A DNA stretch of 64,000 bases, taken from contig OAPG01000022.1 in NCBI GenBank assembly GCA_900208305.1, positions 1-64,000 of the forward strand, read 5' to 3'. The notes under the pieces are model-generated. The model was given only the letters and a program-made list of their open reading frames with translations. It did no database searches and had not been told where the DNA came from. This document shows positions 1 through 8,504 of this stretch, one piece after another. The first letter of the stretch is position 1. Every line of letters begins with the position of its first letter. The stretch comes from Melanopsichium pennsylvanicum (Eukaryota; Basidiomycota; Ustilaginomycetes; Ustilaginales). Position numbers and translations under genes: made by a program.

Positions 1-126
1 ACCCTAACCCTAACCCTAACCCTAACCCTAACCCTAACCCTAACCCTAACCCTAACCCTAACCCTAACCCTAACCCTAACCCTAACCCTAACCCTAACCC
101 TAACCCTAACCCTAACCCTAACCCTA
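1..126. repeat. Telomere repeat array (CCCTAA)n
   Basis: About 21 uninterrupted copies of CCCTAA (TTAGGG on the other strand) start at base 1, so this is the physical left end of a chromosome. The array joins retrotransposon sequence at about base 126 (CCCTA followed by GGAGGTTG) with no subtelomeric helicase gene or other spacer between them. Confidence 0.98.
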
Positions 127-1195
127 GGAGGTTGTAGGCACCCTTCAGGTCGAATTTAGTGAAGATCTTGGCCGTCGCCGGCCGATCAAGGTGTTCGGAG
201 ATGAGGGGGATCGGGTAGCGATCCTTGACGGTGATGGCGTTGAGGGCGCGGTAGTCCACACACGGCCGGAGGCGACCGTCCTTCTTTGGTACAAAAAGGA
301 GGGGCGCGGCAGCTTGGCTACTCGACAGTCGGATGAAGCCAATGGCCTGCATCTTCCGGAGGTAGTTCCGGAGCTCCTCTTGTTCGCGGTGCAACAGGGA
401 GTAGAGTGCGCCGTAGGGAGGGGTTTTGCCAGCCTCCAGGTTGATCTCGTGGTCGTGTGGGCGGTGGGGAGGCAATTGGTCGGCCCTCTTGGCGTCGAAG
501 ACGTCGGCGTACTCGCGGTACTCTGGCGGTAGGACGGCGATGTCGGTCGCGGAAGTTTGGAGGGGCAGTAGCTCCTCTTCCGGTTCTGGGAGGACCAGCA
601 GGTCCTCCTCAGTGGAGACCAGCTGTCGCCGGCCGACCAAGTTGTGGAGTTCGTTCTTTTCGATTTTGGGGTTGGAGGGCACCGTGACGGTGTGGGGGAC
701 CCGGAGGTCCCACGTACGGAGGGTATAGTTTGGCTCCGGCCTGGCGGCCTCGATCCAATCCATTCCCAACAGCACGTCGTGGGAGGTCATGGGGGTGATG
801 AAGAGTCGGTGGCGTGAGGTGATGCAGTGGTTGTTGATGATGATATCCACCGCCGCGTGGCGACTGATGGCGGCCGACATGCCCTGGAGGAATGTGGTGT
901 GGACGGATTTACGGAGGGAGTGGGTAGGAATGTTGGCCGTTGCGACCATTTCGGGAGTAATGAAAGAGGCAGTGGCGCCAGTATCGAGCAAGGCGAGGCC
1001 TTGCGTGTCGCCGACGCTTACCAAGCATTCGTAGGTTGGTAAGGTAGGGTGTCGATGGATCCGGAGAACGGATCCCTCTTGCTCCACGACGGGAGTGTTG
1101 GTCCGGTGGGCTGCCCAGAATGCTGCGGCGAGCACCCGGAGCTGGCTTAGGTTGTTGATGGGTTCGGACCGAAGGAACCCATCGACCCTTAGTTT
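126..1195 (-). pseudogene. gypsy pol fragment: protease plus truncated reverse transcriptase
   Basis: Partial pol, entered by -1 frameshift from gag. The frame is open from the shift site to the telomere. A retropepsin active site reads LLDTGATASF near 974-990. Downstream come the RT N-terminal motifs FVPKKDGRLRPCVDYRALN near 250-300 and PIPLISE near 205-225. RT motif A, FTKFDLKGAYNL, carrying the first catalytic Asp, lies at about 128-163. The frame then runs on into telomere repeats as alternating Leu-Gly codons, so no stop codon exists before the chromosome end. The YXDD box, RNase H and integrase are lost. The reading frame shows no internal stop, so the truncation looks recent compared with the decayed repeats further in. 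Confidence 0.88.
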
Positions 1196-2424
1196 CCCTC
1201 CGGGGGATCCTCCGAATCCGATAGGTCACTGTCGGGGTTGGAGGCTGACCCGTCATCCATGGGGTTGACGAGTATAGTCCCGGAATTGTTGTCGAATGAA
1301 ATAGCATGTGCCCGGAGAGTTTGTGTTTGGGGCGCCTTCGGGCAGTCACGGGCCAAATGGTTGCTGCCACCGCAGCTGAAGCACTGCCCGTTGGTCCGTC
1401 GGTGCTGGCGGAGGCGTTCTGCCGCATCACGCGTAGGGTCCTTGGCCGGTAGTGGAGGTCGTTCCATTTTGCGGGGTCCCTCCGGAGGCTCTTGTTTGGC
1501 CGTCACGGCTGGGAGGGGCGGTCGGTGTCGCAGCTGTGACTCCGAGGGTCTTGTCGTGGCCTCCTGTATCACCTGCATCCGGCGCTCCGTGACAATGGCG
1601 GCGTTGATGAAGTCACGGATGTCGGTCATCGGCACGTGGGTGAGCTTTTCCCGTAGGCGCGGCCGGAGGCTTTGTTCAAACAGCATCAACGCCTGCTGCT
1701 GGTTGGTCAGGTGCGATTTGGCCGTCAGCGACATGAACTCCGCCGCGTGCTCCGATACTGATCCCTTCTGGCGGAGGGCATTCAGTTGGAGGCGTGCGGT
1801 GTAGCTGGGGTCGGGATCGCCATGGACGCAACGGAGGTCGGCGCAGAAGGCCCTCCAGGAGCTCATCCAGGGCGGATCCTCCCCCTCCTGTTGTCGCACA
1901 TTGCAAATGCGGGTTTGTGGTTTGCCCGTCATGTTGCCGATGGCAAACATGATGCGACGGGCATCCGTCGGAAACTTGGAGGGATTAGCCTCAAAGTTGA
2001 GTTCGCATTGATCCAAGAAGTCCTCCAGTTTGTCTTGGCTGCGGTCCCATTCCGGAGCCTGGAGTCGAATCTCTGGCTCGCGGGGCGCGGCCTCCACGTA
2101 GACGGGGGCTACGGTTGGCGGGGGAACCTGGGCAGCGGTTGCTCCTTGGTAGTGCTGGGAAGACTCCGGTCTAGGTTGATCCTCCCTGGGGAAGAAGGCA
2201 GCCTCTAACAGAACGGTAATGCGCCGCTGTTGTTCAGAGGTTTCACGCAGAAGCGCCAGGATATCCACTTGCCCTTGGACCAAGGTGGTCAGGGCGGCGG
2301 GCGGTTTGCCCGAGGGTGCAACGACGCTGGCGGGCTTGTCTCCGCTGGGGGAGATGGTGGGAGCGTCTCCCTCCGCTTGGGAGGAGGCGTCCGTTTGGTT
2401 TCGTCGGTTGGAGCGTGTACTCAT
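1189..2424 (-). CDS. gypsy Gag polyprotein with CCHC zinc knuckle
   Basis: A 411-residue Gag on the minus strand with an ATG start at 2424. Residues 1-110 are low-complexity Ser/Pro/Gln. Residues of about 120-250 form a retrotransposon-gag capsid region (LEDFLDQCELNF, then W, R and L positions typical of the family). A basic, proline-rich linker follows, then one zinc knuckle CFSCGGSNHLARDC at about 347-360 for RNA binding, and an acidic tail. The frame ends at TAA (1191-1189), directly after GGA AAC. Gag forms the virus-like particle that packages the element RNA. The frame is intact, so this copy could still make Gag even though it lacks integrase. Confidence 0.9.
   Translation of the reverse strand: MSTRSNRRNQTDASSQAEGDAPTISPSGDKPASVVAPSGKPPAALTTLVQGQVDILALLRETSEQQRRITVLLEAAFFPREDQPRPESSQHYQGATAAQVPPPTVAPVYVEAAPREPEIRLQAPEWDRSQDKLEDFLDQCELNFEANPSKFPTDARRIMFAIGNMTGKPQTRICNVRQQEGEDPPWMSSWRAFCADLRCVHGDPDPSYTARLQLNALRQKGSVSEHAAEFMSLTAKSHLTNQQQALMLFEQSLRPRLREKLTHVPMTDIRDFINAAIVTERRMQVIQEATTRPSESQLRHRPPLPAVTAKQEPPEGPRKMERPPLPAKDPTRDAAERLRQHRRTNGQCFSCGGSNHLARDCPKAPQTQTLRAHAISFDNNSGTILVNPMDDGSASNPDSDLSDSEDPPEGN
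1192..1198 (-). promoter_or_regulatory. -1 ribosomal frameshift heptamer GGGAAAC
   Basis: The minus strand reads GAG GGA AAC TAA in the gag frame. The heptamer G GGA AAC fits the X XXY YYZ slippery rule, and a -1 slip gives GGG AAA CTA AGG, the frame that encodes protease and RT. The gag stop codon follows the heptamer immediately. The same heptamer is used by the sushi-derived mammalian gene PEG10 (family knowledge). A downstream pseudoknot was not folded here. Confidence 0.82.
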
Positions 2425-2452
2425 CTTGGTTACGACGTCGTCCCGTGGGGAG

Positions 2453-2462
2453 GTCGCATGTA
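2453..2462 (-). promoter_or_regulatory. Candidate self-priming primer-binding site
   Basis: One base inside the 5' LTR edge the minus strand reads TACATGCGAC. This is the exact reverse complement of GTCGCATGTA in the LTR (minus strand, 2615-2606). It does not begin with TGG, as expected for a primer-binding site matching a tRNA CCA end. The arrangement resembles Tf1/sushi elements, in which the mRNA 5' end folds back to prime reverse transcription. If so, the transcript should start near 2615. Confidence 0.6.
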
Positions 2463-2463
2463 A

Positions 2464-2894
2464 TGTTAAGGCTGTAGGGTCTAGATACCGCGGGCGGCTA
2501 CAGCCGGGATGGAGTCTACGGGTACGGAGAGGTCGTAGGCGTGGGCGACACAGGCAGTCGGGGGTCAGAGCACACTACTGCGTTGCTATAGAGCTAACTA
2601 AGTAATACATGCGACGAGGTCCGGAGGCAACCTCATGTCAGGCGGGGGCGGGGTGGTAAGGTACAGGAGCTATCGGCCACCTCCCACCGCGGCGTTACAA
2701 TGTTAGGTTGCCAACGGTCGTATTCTACGTACGGAGGGGCCAGCCGCGGTTGGGCGGTAGGAGGATCGTGTCAGGCCGACCGCTCCGCTGCAAGGGGTCC
2801 GGAGAGGGTCGGTCGGGGCCCGATCACAACGATCGCTCAATCGGGAGGGGGGCCGAGCACCCCCTCTTTGGACTCCGGTTGGTAGGCACTAACA
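2464..2894 (-). repeat. 5' long terminal repeat of the truncated gypsy element
   Basis: A 431-bp LTR bounded by the short inverted repeat TGTTA...TAACA (TG...CA ends). It matches the solo LTR at 12530-12961 along its full length. The outer flank is GAAAC, but the partner duplication was lost with the 3' end of the element. Confidence 0.92.
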
Positions 2895-3354
2895 GAAACC
2901 CACCCCTTTACCAGAATTCAATATGAGACCCATAAAATCAAGGGTTTCATCCAGACTCATTCTGAGTCCCTGTAACAAAACCCTCTTCATAGCCTCTGCA
3001 GCTGATTTTGCCCAACCCAACAAGTATCAAGGAGTTTTGGTCTTCTGTTGTATGGGTGTTTGGGTTGCATTGCAACCCAGATCATGATGTTGATGGTGGG
3101 GATTTGGAGTGCCATCTGGGTTGCACATGTTTGAGGGCAGTTGAACAATTCTGTCACCATCACTGGGCACATTTGCACATGCCATCACTTTGCTTGTACA
3201 GGAATTAAACAAGGACAAGAAAAAAGAAAGATTGCCTCACTTGTTTATAGATGTCTTGTGCTTGAGCGTATGACTTCAGCAACCACCCAAAGCATATGGA
3301 ACAATCCATGTCTACATAAAGACAATTGAGAGAAGAACAAGGTTGAAGAAGCAA
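2895..3354. other. Gap between the LTR and RPC1, with an 83-bp dispersed repeat
   Basis: Bases 2895-2977 match 13189-13271 without indels by eye (shared core AAGGGTTTCATC and GACTCATTCTGAGTCC, ending TGTAACA). The gypsy LTR is inserted right beside or within this repeat. From 2978 to 3354 I see no gene; this stretch includes the RPC1 3' flank. Confidence 0.6.
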
Positions 3355-6300
3355 TCAACAATCGAACAATAGAGACTTTTTGGGGGGCAATTGTGGAGCA
3401 GGAACCACCAATGCTGGCATACCTGTTCCTACCGTCTGTGCAGGATTACCCATAATGATACTTTCACTTACACCCAACACCTCGTCTTTTTTACCAAACA
3501 AGGCTGCATCGAACAAGTGATCCGTCGTCTTTTCAAAACTGGCCAACATGAGAACACTATCCTTCATCTTGGCCACACCAAAGCGTGTAATGCCCAACAC
3601 TTCACCTTTGTATGTCATCGTGTCGGCAAGAAGCATGATGTGTCGTGGATCAATCGACATTCCGTGTGCCGACATGGTATGCTCGATTTCGCGGTAGACA
3701 GAAGTTCGAGCCGCTTCGATTCCAAGTACCGTTTGCATCTCCATCACGTGGTTTGTATGGGTCAAAGTGCCAATGACACCTTCGGTCGTCATGACTTTCA
3801 GCAAGCCGTAGCCTTCGACGAGAAGTTTGCGCGTTCCCTTTTCGTCCGAAATAACGGCACGAGTGGCTTGCGGAATGCCTTTGACGACAATCGAGGGAAG
3901 CGCGCGTTTAAGCGCTTTGAGATTGTAAAACACCTCACTTTCCTTATCGATACCTTCGGGCGGGACATAGATGCGGATTCGGTTTTTCTTAGGCACCACC
4001 ATGACGCGCTCTTCCTTGATCTTGAGCTTGGGCGCATTAACAATTGCCCACTTGATATCATTGAGCGTAATCTCGAGTTGTAGCTTCTGAATAGCATCCA
4101 TGTCGATGTGAACACCGAGATAAGTGTACTGCGCAGCCCAGGCTTCTTCGATGACCGAAGCAATATCGCCTAGGTACGTCTTTTCGATTCGACCCTTAAC
4201 GATACGTGCTGCGCGCTCCGACTTTTCCGAGACGAGCTTGGCCTCGATGATGGGCGTATTGATGACCTTGGCTGCATTGATGATTTCCTTGATGCGCGGC
4301 ACACCAAGGGTCACGTTCATCGATGCTACACCGGCGAAATGGAAAGTCTTCAACGTCATCTGTGTTCCTGGTTCTCCTATGGATTGCGCACCTACGGCAC
4401 CCACCGCGGAACCCGGCTCGATCTTGGCTTTCATGTACTTGATGTAGCACTGATTGAGGAATTCCTGGATGGCGACTTCTTTGATCTTGGTCTTATTGTT
4501 CACGATCGCCCACTGATCGCGGTCGGCGCCAAGGGAAAGATCGGTATCCTCGTCCCAGTGATCTTCGCGTTCTTCGGCGCCGTACATGCCGAAAGCTTCG
4601 CGAACCTTGACGGCTCGCTTGTACACATTCTCGCTGAGGAACTCGGACACCGAGTCGCGATACTTTAGAGTGCATGTTTTGACGAAGCGATCCGCGTTCA
4701 GCTCGCGGTTGACCACTTCCATGATTTCGTAAGGATAGAGACCTCGGCCAGGAACGTGGTGCGTAACGGCAAGGCAGTGGCGCCACAATCGGACGGGCTC
4801 GATGGGCATAGCGTTACCTTCGAGCTCGGCGGGGTCGAGACCGTCGTCGCCGTAAATGAATTGGACCACACCGCCGACAGAATTTCGCACACTGAGATCG
4901 TAGTGAGTCGAAAGATCCTCTAGCGCCTTCATAAGACGACGCTGCATGTAACCCGTTTCGGCGGTCTTCACTGCAGTGTCGACCAACCCTTCACGACCCG
5001 AGATGGCGTGGAAGAGAAACTCGGTGGGGGTCAGACCGCTAAAGAACGAGTTGCGTACGAAACCTTTAGAAGGTGGATCCTTAGACTTCTTTGGGAAATG
5101 TGGCAGGGATCGATCTTGGAAACCGTTGGGAACACGGGAACCGGCGATGATCTGCTGTCCTACACAGGCCACCATCTGTGCGACGTTGATCTTGGAGCCC
5201 TTAGAACCACAAACAGCCATGACCAAGGGTGCATTGTGCCGGCTCAATTCGGTCATGCAAATTTCACCGACGTCGCTACGAACTCCTGAGAGCACGCCGG
5301 AAATCATGTTCTCTAGCGTCTGCTCCTGGTCACAACCCGGAAGATTCTCGAGCTTGCCGACCTTGGCCTTTTCAATGAGGTCAAGACACTCGGCGTAGGC
5401 TGCTTCGACCTTGGCATCCTTGTTCTTGCGCAAATTCGGGCCGGGGATGACGTCGTTGATACCAAGCGAGAAACCCTGGTTGGCAAGCCAGCGGGCGCAC
5501 ACCTTTGCAAGACGATTCATGGCGGTGATGGCTGCATCCGGACCGTAGTCCCGCAGCAGGACACCAAAGACCGAATTCTTCTTACCGTCACCGACAGTGG
5601 ACTTGTCAAACACACCGCACATGACCTCGCTGTTGACGATGACAAGCCATCCGTCGTTTGGTGACATGTCCTTGGGATGCCCACCTGTGGCCTTTTCGAA
5701 CGTTCGGCATTGAGCCTCGAGGTTGACGAGGTGCGGGCTCTTGCAATTAGGTCGGATGAGGCACGACATGACCTGCTTACCGGTCCAAAGGCGAACTGGC
5801 TTCATGATGGCTGGTGGTGGGATGTCGATCTGCAGGTCTGCATCAGCAAAGTAACTGCAGACTTGGGAGAACTGCGCTCGATCAAAGAAGCGATCTCGTT
5901 TCGAGATGAGGTAGGAGGCAGTGATGAAATCCTGAATGGCAGCAATGATCGGCTCTCCGTTTCGTGGGGTGACTAAATTGTGCTTGACACCCATAAGGAT
6001 CGTGGCTTCCGTCCTTGCCTCTTCTGTCTGCGGGACGTGCATGTTCATCTCGTCACCATCGAAATCGGCGTTGTACGGGTTACAGGCACACTCGTTGAGA
6101 CGAAAAGTACGCCATGGACGGACTTTGACTCTGTGCGACATGATGGAAAGCTTGTGAAGCGAGGGCTGTCGGTTGAAAAGCACAATGTCACCATCACGAA
6201 TGTGACGCTCCACAATGTCGCCGACGCGGAGTTTCTGGGCAAGCTCTTCTCGCATGCCTGGGAATTTGAGGAAGCGCTTGAAGCCAGTTTTGCCATCCAT

Positions 6301-7557
6301 CAGATAGTTTGCACCTGGATGGACGTCTGTACCGTTGCGCACAGCTTGTCGGAGCTGCTCGATATTGTGCTCAAAGACGCGTTCAGGATAGGTCAAGATC
6401 TTGGCGACTCGTTGAGGAACAGCGACTTCGTCGATTTTGAGGTTTGGATCTGGACCAATGACAGTACGACCCGAAAAATCGACACGCTTACCTGACAAGT
6501 TACCACGGAAGCGACCCTGTTTACCTTTGAGACGCTGGCAAAAGCCTCTGCTTGGCTTCTGACCTGGCTGTGTGGGGAGACCTGGCAATTCTGAGTTGAT
6601 GTAGAGCGCAACTGTGAGCTGGAGAAACTCCCATTGCTGTACTAGCTGACTGGTGGTGGTCCCCTTGCCGCCCTTGACCAGGCCAAGCTTGAGAAGACTG
6701 TTGGTAAAGATTATCTCGGTGAGCTTGATGGTGACGTCATCTTCGTTGGTGGCGCCATCCTGGGCAACGGAGGGACGAATGCAGACTGGTGGAACGCAGA
6801 TGTACTGCCAAATGTACTCTTCTGGGCGACCGAACTCTGGCCGTAGTCCGAGGAGCTCGCAGTCTTCGTCCGAGATCCTTTTGAAGAGGTCCAGCGCTTT
6901 AAGCGGGTTGAGATCCTCTTGAGCCTTATTGAGATGGGGTGTAATGTCACCGTTACCCATCTTGATATTGGTAGCGAAGGATGCTTTGAATTCGTCATGT
7001 TCCGCTGCCGTTTTCTTGGCGCGAAACTTTTCGTGCACAATTTTGAGCTGACCCTGCTTTTTGACGGTGCCATTGGTATAGCCACACTTTGGGCAGTACA
7101 AGACCTTGCGTGCGATGGTGTTGACAGCCTTGAAGCTTCGTGTACGGTCGAGGTTCTCGAGATTTGGCTTACGGAAACGTTTCAAGAACTTGCGGCGGTC
7201 TGGCTCTTCAAGGAGGACGGTGGCGCAATTCTTGCAGATACTCTGCAGGATGGCGACGGTGTGTTTGAAAAAGCCGACGTGAAAGACGGGCAGGACGAGC
7301 TTGATGTAACCGTAGTGACCGACACAGTCTGCCATTTTGAGATGGCAGGTTTCGCACAAGGAGTTTTTGTCTGAAACGCCCAGTCGTCTATCGAGAGTAC
7401 CATTTGCTACGGGTTTTCGTTCTGATTCGCCGATGGTATAAAGATCTCTTGTGGTTACCTCAATCTCGGACATGTTGACAATATCCTGCTTTGAGAGCAC
7501 ACCGAATTGGATGTGCTTGATCTTTTTGGGCGCATCCTGGGAGACAAGCTGTTTCAT
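3355..7557 (-). CDS. RPC1: RNA polymerase III largest subunit (Rpc160/RPC1)
   Basis: A 1400-residue catalytic subunit of nuclear RNA polymerase III, which makes tRNA, 5S rRNA and other small RNAs. The N-terminus MKQLVSQDAPKKIKHIQFG matches the family start. The clamp zinc-binding cysteines appear as CETCHLKMADCVGH at about residues 68-81, followed by a second pair, CPKCG. The metal-binding catalytic loop NADFDGDEMN is at about residue 499. The bridge helix and trigger-loop region (GAVGAQSIGEPGTQMTLKTF) is near residue 1050. The length is close to yeast Rpc160 (about 1460) and no intron is needed. The gene is transcribed toward the telomere and is divergent from the UNC-45-like gene. It is the most telomere-proximal intact host gene; its stop codon lies about 3.2 kb from the telomere array. 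Confidence 0.97.
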   Translation of the reverse strand: MKQLVSQDAPKKIKHIQFGVLSKQDIVNMSEIEVTTRDLYTIGESERKPVANGTLDRRLGVSDKNSLCETCHLKMADCVGHYGYIKLVLPVFHVGFFKHTVAILQSICKNCATVLLEEPDRRKFLKRFRKPNLENLDRTRSFKAVNTIARKVLYCPKCGYTNGTVKKQGQLKIVHEKFRAKKTAAEHDEFKASFATNIKMGNGDITPHLNKAQEDLNPLKALDLFKRISDEDCELLGLRPEFGRPEEYIWQYICVPPVCIRPSVAQDGATNEDDVTIKLTEIIFTNSLLKLGLVKGGKGTTTSQLVQQWEFLQLTVALYINSELPGLPTQPGQKPSRGFCQRLKGKQGRFRGNLSGKRVDFSGRTVIGPDPNLKIDEVAVPQRVAKILTYPERVFEHNIEQLRQAVRNGTDVHPGANYLMDGKTGFKRFLKFPGMREELAQKLRVGDIVERHIRDGDIVLFNRQPSLHKLSIMSHRVKVRPWRTFRLNECACNPYNADFDGDEMNMHVPQTEEARTEATILMGVKHNLVTPRNGEPIIAAIQDFITASYLISKRDRFFDRAQFSQVCSYFADADLQIDIPPPAIMKPVRLWTGKQVMSCLIRPNCKSPHLVNLEAQCRTFEKATGGHPKDMSPNDGWLVIVNSEVMCGVFDKSTVGDGKKNSVFGVLLRDYGPDAAITAMNRLAKVCARWLANQGFSLGINDVIPGPNLRKNKDAKVEAAYAECLDLIEKAKVGKLENLPGCDQEQTLENMISGVLSGVRSDVGEICMTELSRHNAPLVMAVCGSKGSKINVAQMVACVGQQIIAGSRVPNGFQDRSLPHFPKKSKDPPSKGFVRNSFFSGLTPTEFLFHAISGREGLVDTAVKTAETGYMQRRLMKALEDLSTHYDLSVRNSVGGVVQFIYGDDGLDPAELEGNAMPIEPVRLWRHCLAVTHHVPGRGLYPYEIMEVVNRELNADRFVKTCTLKYRDSVSEFLSENVYKRAVKVREAFGMYGAEEREDHWDEDTDLSLGADRDQWAIVNNKTKIKEVAIQEFLNQCYIKYMKAKIEPGSAVGAVGAQSIGEPGTQMTLKTFHFAGVASMNVTLGVPRIKEIINAAKVINTPIIEAKLVSEKSERAARIVKGRIEKTYLGDIASVIEEAWAAQYTYLGVHIDMDAIQKLQLEITLNDIKWAIVNAPKLKIKEERVMVVPKKNRIRIYVPPEGIDKESEVFYNLKALKRALPSIVVKGIPQATRAVISDEKGTRKLLVEGYGLLKVMTTEGVIGTLTHTNHVMEMQTVLGIEAARTSVYREIEHTMSAHGMSIDPRHIMLLADTMTYKGEVLGITRFGVAKMKDSVLMLASFEKTTDHLFDAALFGKKDEVLGVSESIIMGNPAQTVGTGMPALVVPAPQLPPKKSLLFDC

Positions 7558-8504
7558 GCTGATGAATGTGTGTTTGTCAGGTGTGACCAGCGTGAAAAGG
7601 ACGCGGGAACGGCTGTGGGAAAGCTTGTGATGACGATGCAGCTCAGCGGCTGGACTAACTTGGCTTGTGATGGTTGGTGAGCAGCGCCTGTCAGCGATAC
7701 GATTGAGGCAGATCGCAATTTGTGCTCGCTACGGCAGGAAGACTGTGTTCTGAAGGCTATTAGAGGCTAACCATCACTACTGCAACGATCCGGGTGAAAA
7801 AACAAAACCAAAAAAAACAGTGCAACGGCTTTAATGAGGCGGTCAGACCGCAGCCAGTCGGATCAAATCGTGGTGCGTTGTGTCGATATAGTAGGGTGCG
7901 CTGGCTCTCTGACACTTGCGACTTGAACTCTAATCAAAGCAGCCTGTGACTAAGCGAGTCGATACGGTGAGTAGCAGAAGGAGGTAGGTCGTTACGATGA
8001 GTGTGACGATGGTGTTGCGGTGCAGATTCAATGTCAAACTCGACGCCGTTGCGTGTCAAGCTGAAGTCGTAATCAATTGGTATCAGCAAGAGTAGTGAGA
8101 AAGATGACTAAGGGAGCAGTAGATGTCACCAAAGAAAGAGTTTGATCAAGACTTAGATCAGTGATGGTTTTCGGTGATGATGGTTGATAATGATGATGAT
8201 CGAGTGAGAAGAGTTGATTGCTCCAATCACGAGTGTCTCTTAGCGTTGTCGAAAAAATTTCAGTAACACCCACACACATACACAGAGGGGGAAAAACAAG
8301 AGAGGCGCAGTAGCCACACACCAAATTCAGTTCAAACTTGTTAGATCATCCTTAATTCCGAGTTCCGATGCAATCCCTGTGAACAAAGAAGATGCACACT
8401 CGTGACACCAACACCTTTCCTTTCTGTCCAACCATCATTCCGCCTACATCTTCATTCACGCAATCAACACAGCGAGAGACCGGTACAGCATTTGGTTAAC
8501 CAAT
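7558..8504. promoter_or_regulatory. Divergent intergenic region between RPC1 and the UNC-45-like gene
   Basis: 947 bp separate the two divergent start codons, so it should contain both promoters. It includes A-rich runs near 7797-7820. I found no tRNA, repeat or further gene. Confidence 0.6.

Larger units (their letters stand above)
126..2894 (-). mobile_element. Ty3/gypsy LTR retrotransposon, 3' half replaced by telomere
   Basis: Read on the minus strand the order is 5' LTR (2894-2464), leader with primer-binding site, gag (2424-1189), then pol in the -1 frame (protease and the start of reverse transcriptase) up to the telomere at 126. The rest of RT, RNase H, integrase and the 3' LTR are missing. 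Gag then pol in a -1 frame, a DTG protease and an RT core motif identify a Ty3/gypsy element. The GGGAAAC shift site and possible self-priming suggest the sushi/Tf1 group of chromoviruses; without an integrase chromodomain to inspect, that grouping is inference. Confidence 0.9.

Noticed and set aside
909..1430. A 173-codon minus-strand frame overlapping the gag/pol junction
   Set aside because: The true protease frame is a different phase, with LLDTGATASF; this frame has no retroviral motifs.
1..2894. A telomere-specific retrotransposon (TRAS/SART or Penelope-like) by design
   Set aside because: The remnant is a Ty3/gypsy LTR element with an integrase-type solo LTR and 5-bp duplication inland, so the telomere join is better explained by breakage than targeted insertion.
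3391..4083. A 230-codon frame antisense to RPC1
   Set aside because: It is a shadow of a highly conserved coding region, with no recognisable product.
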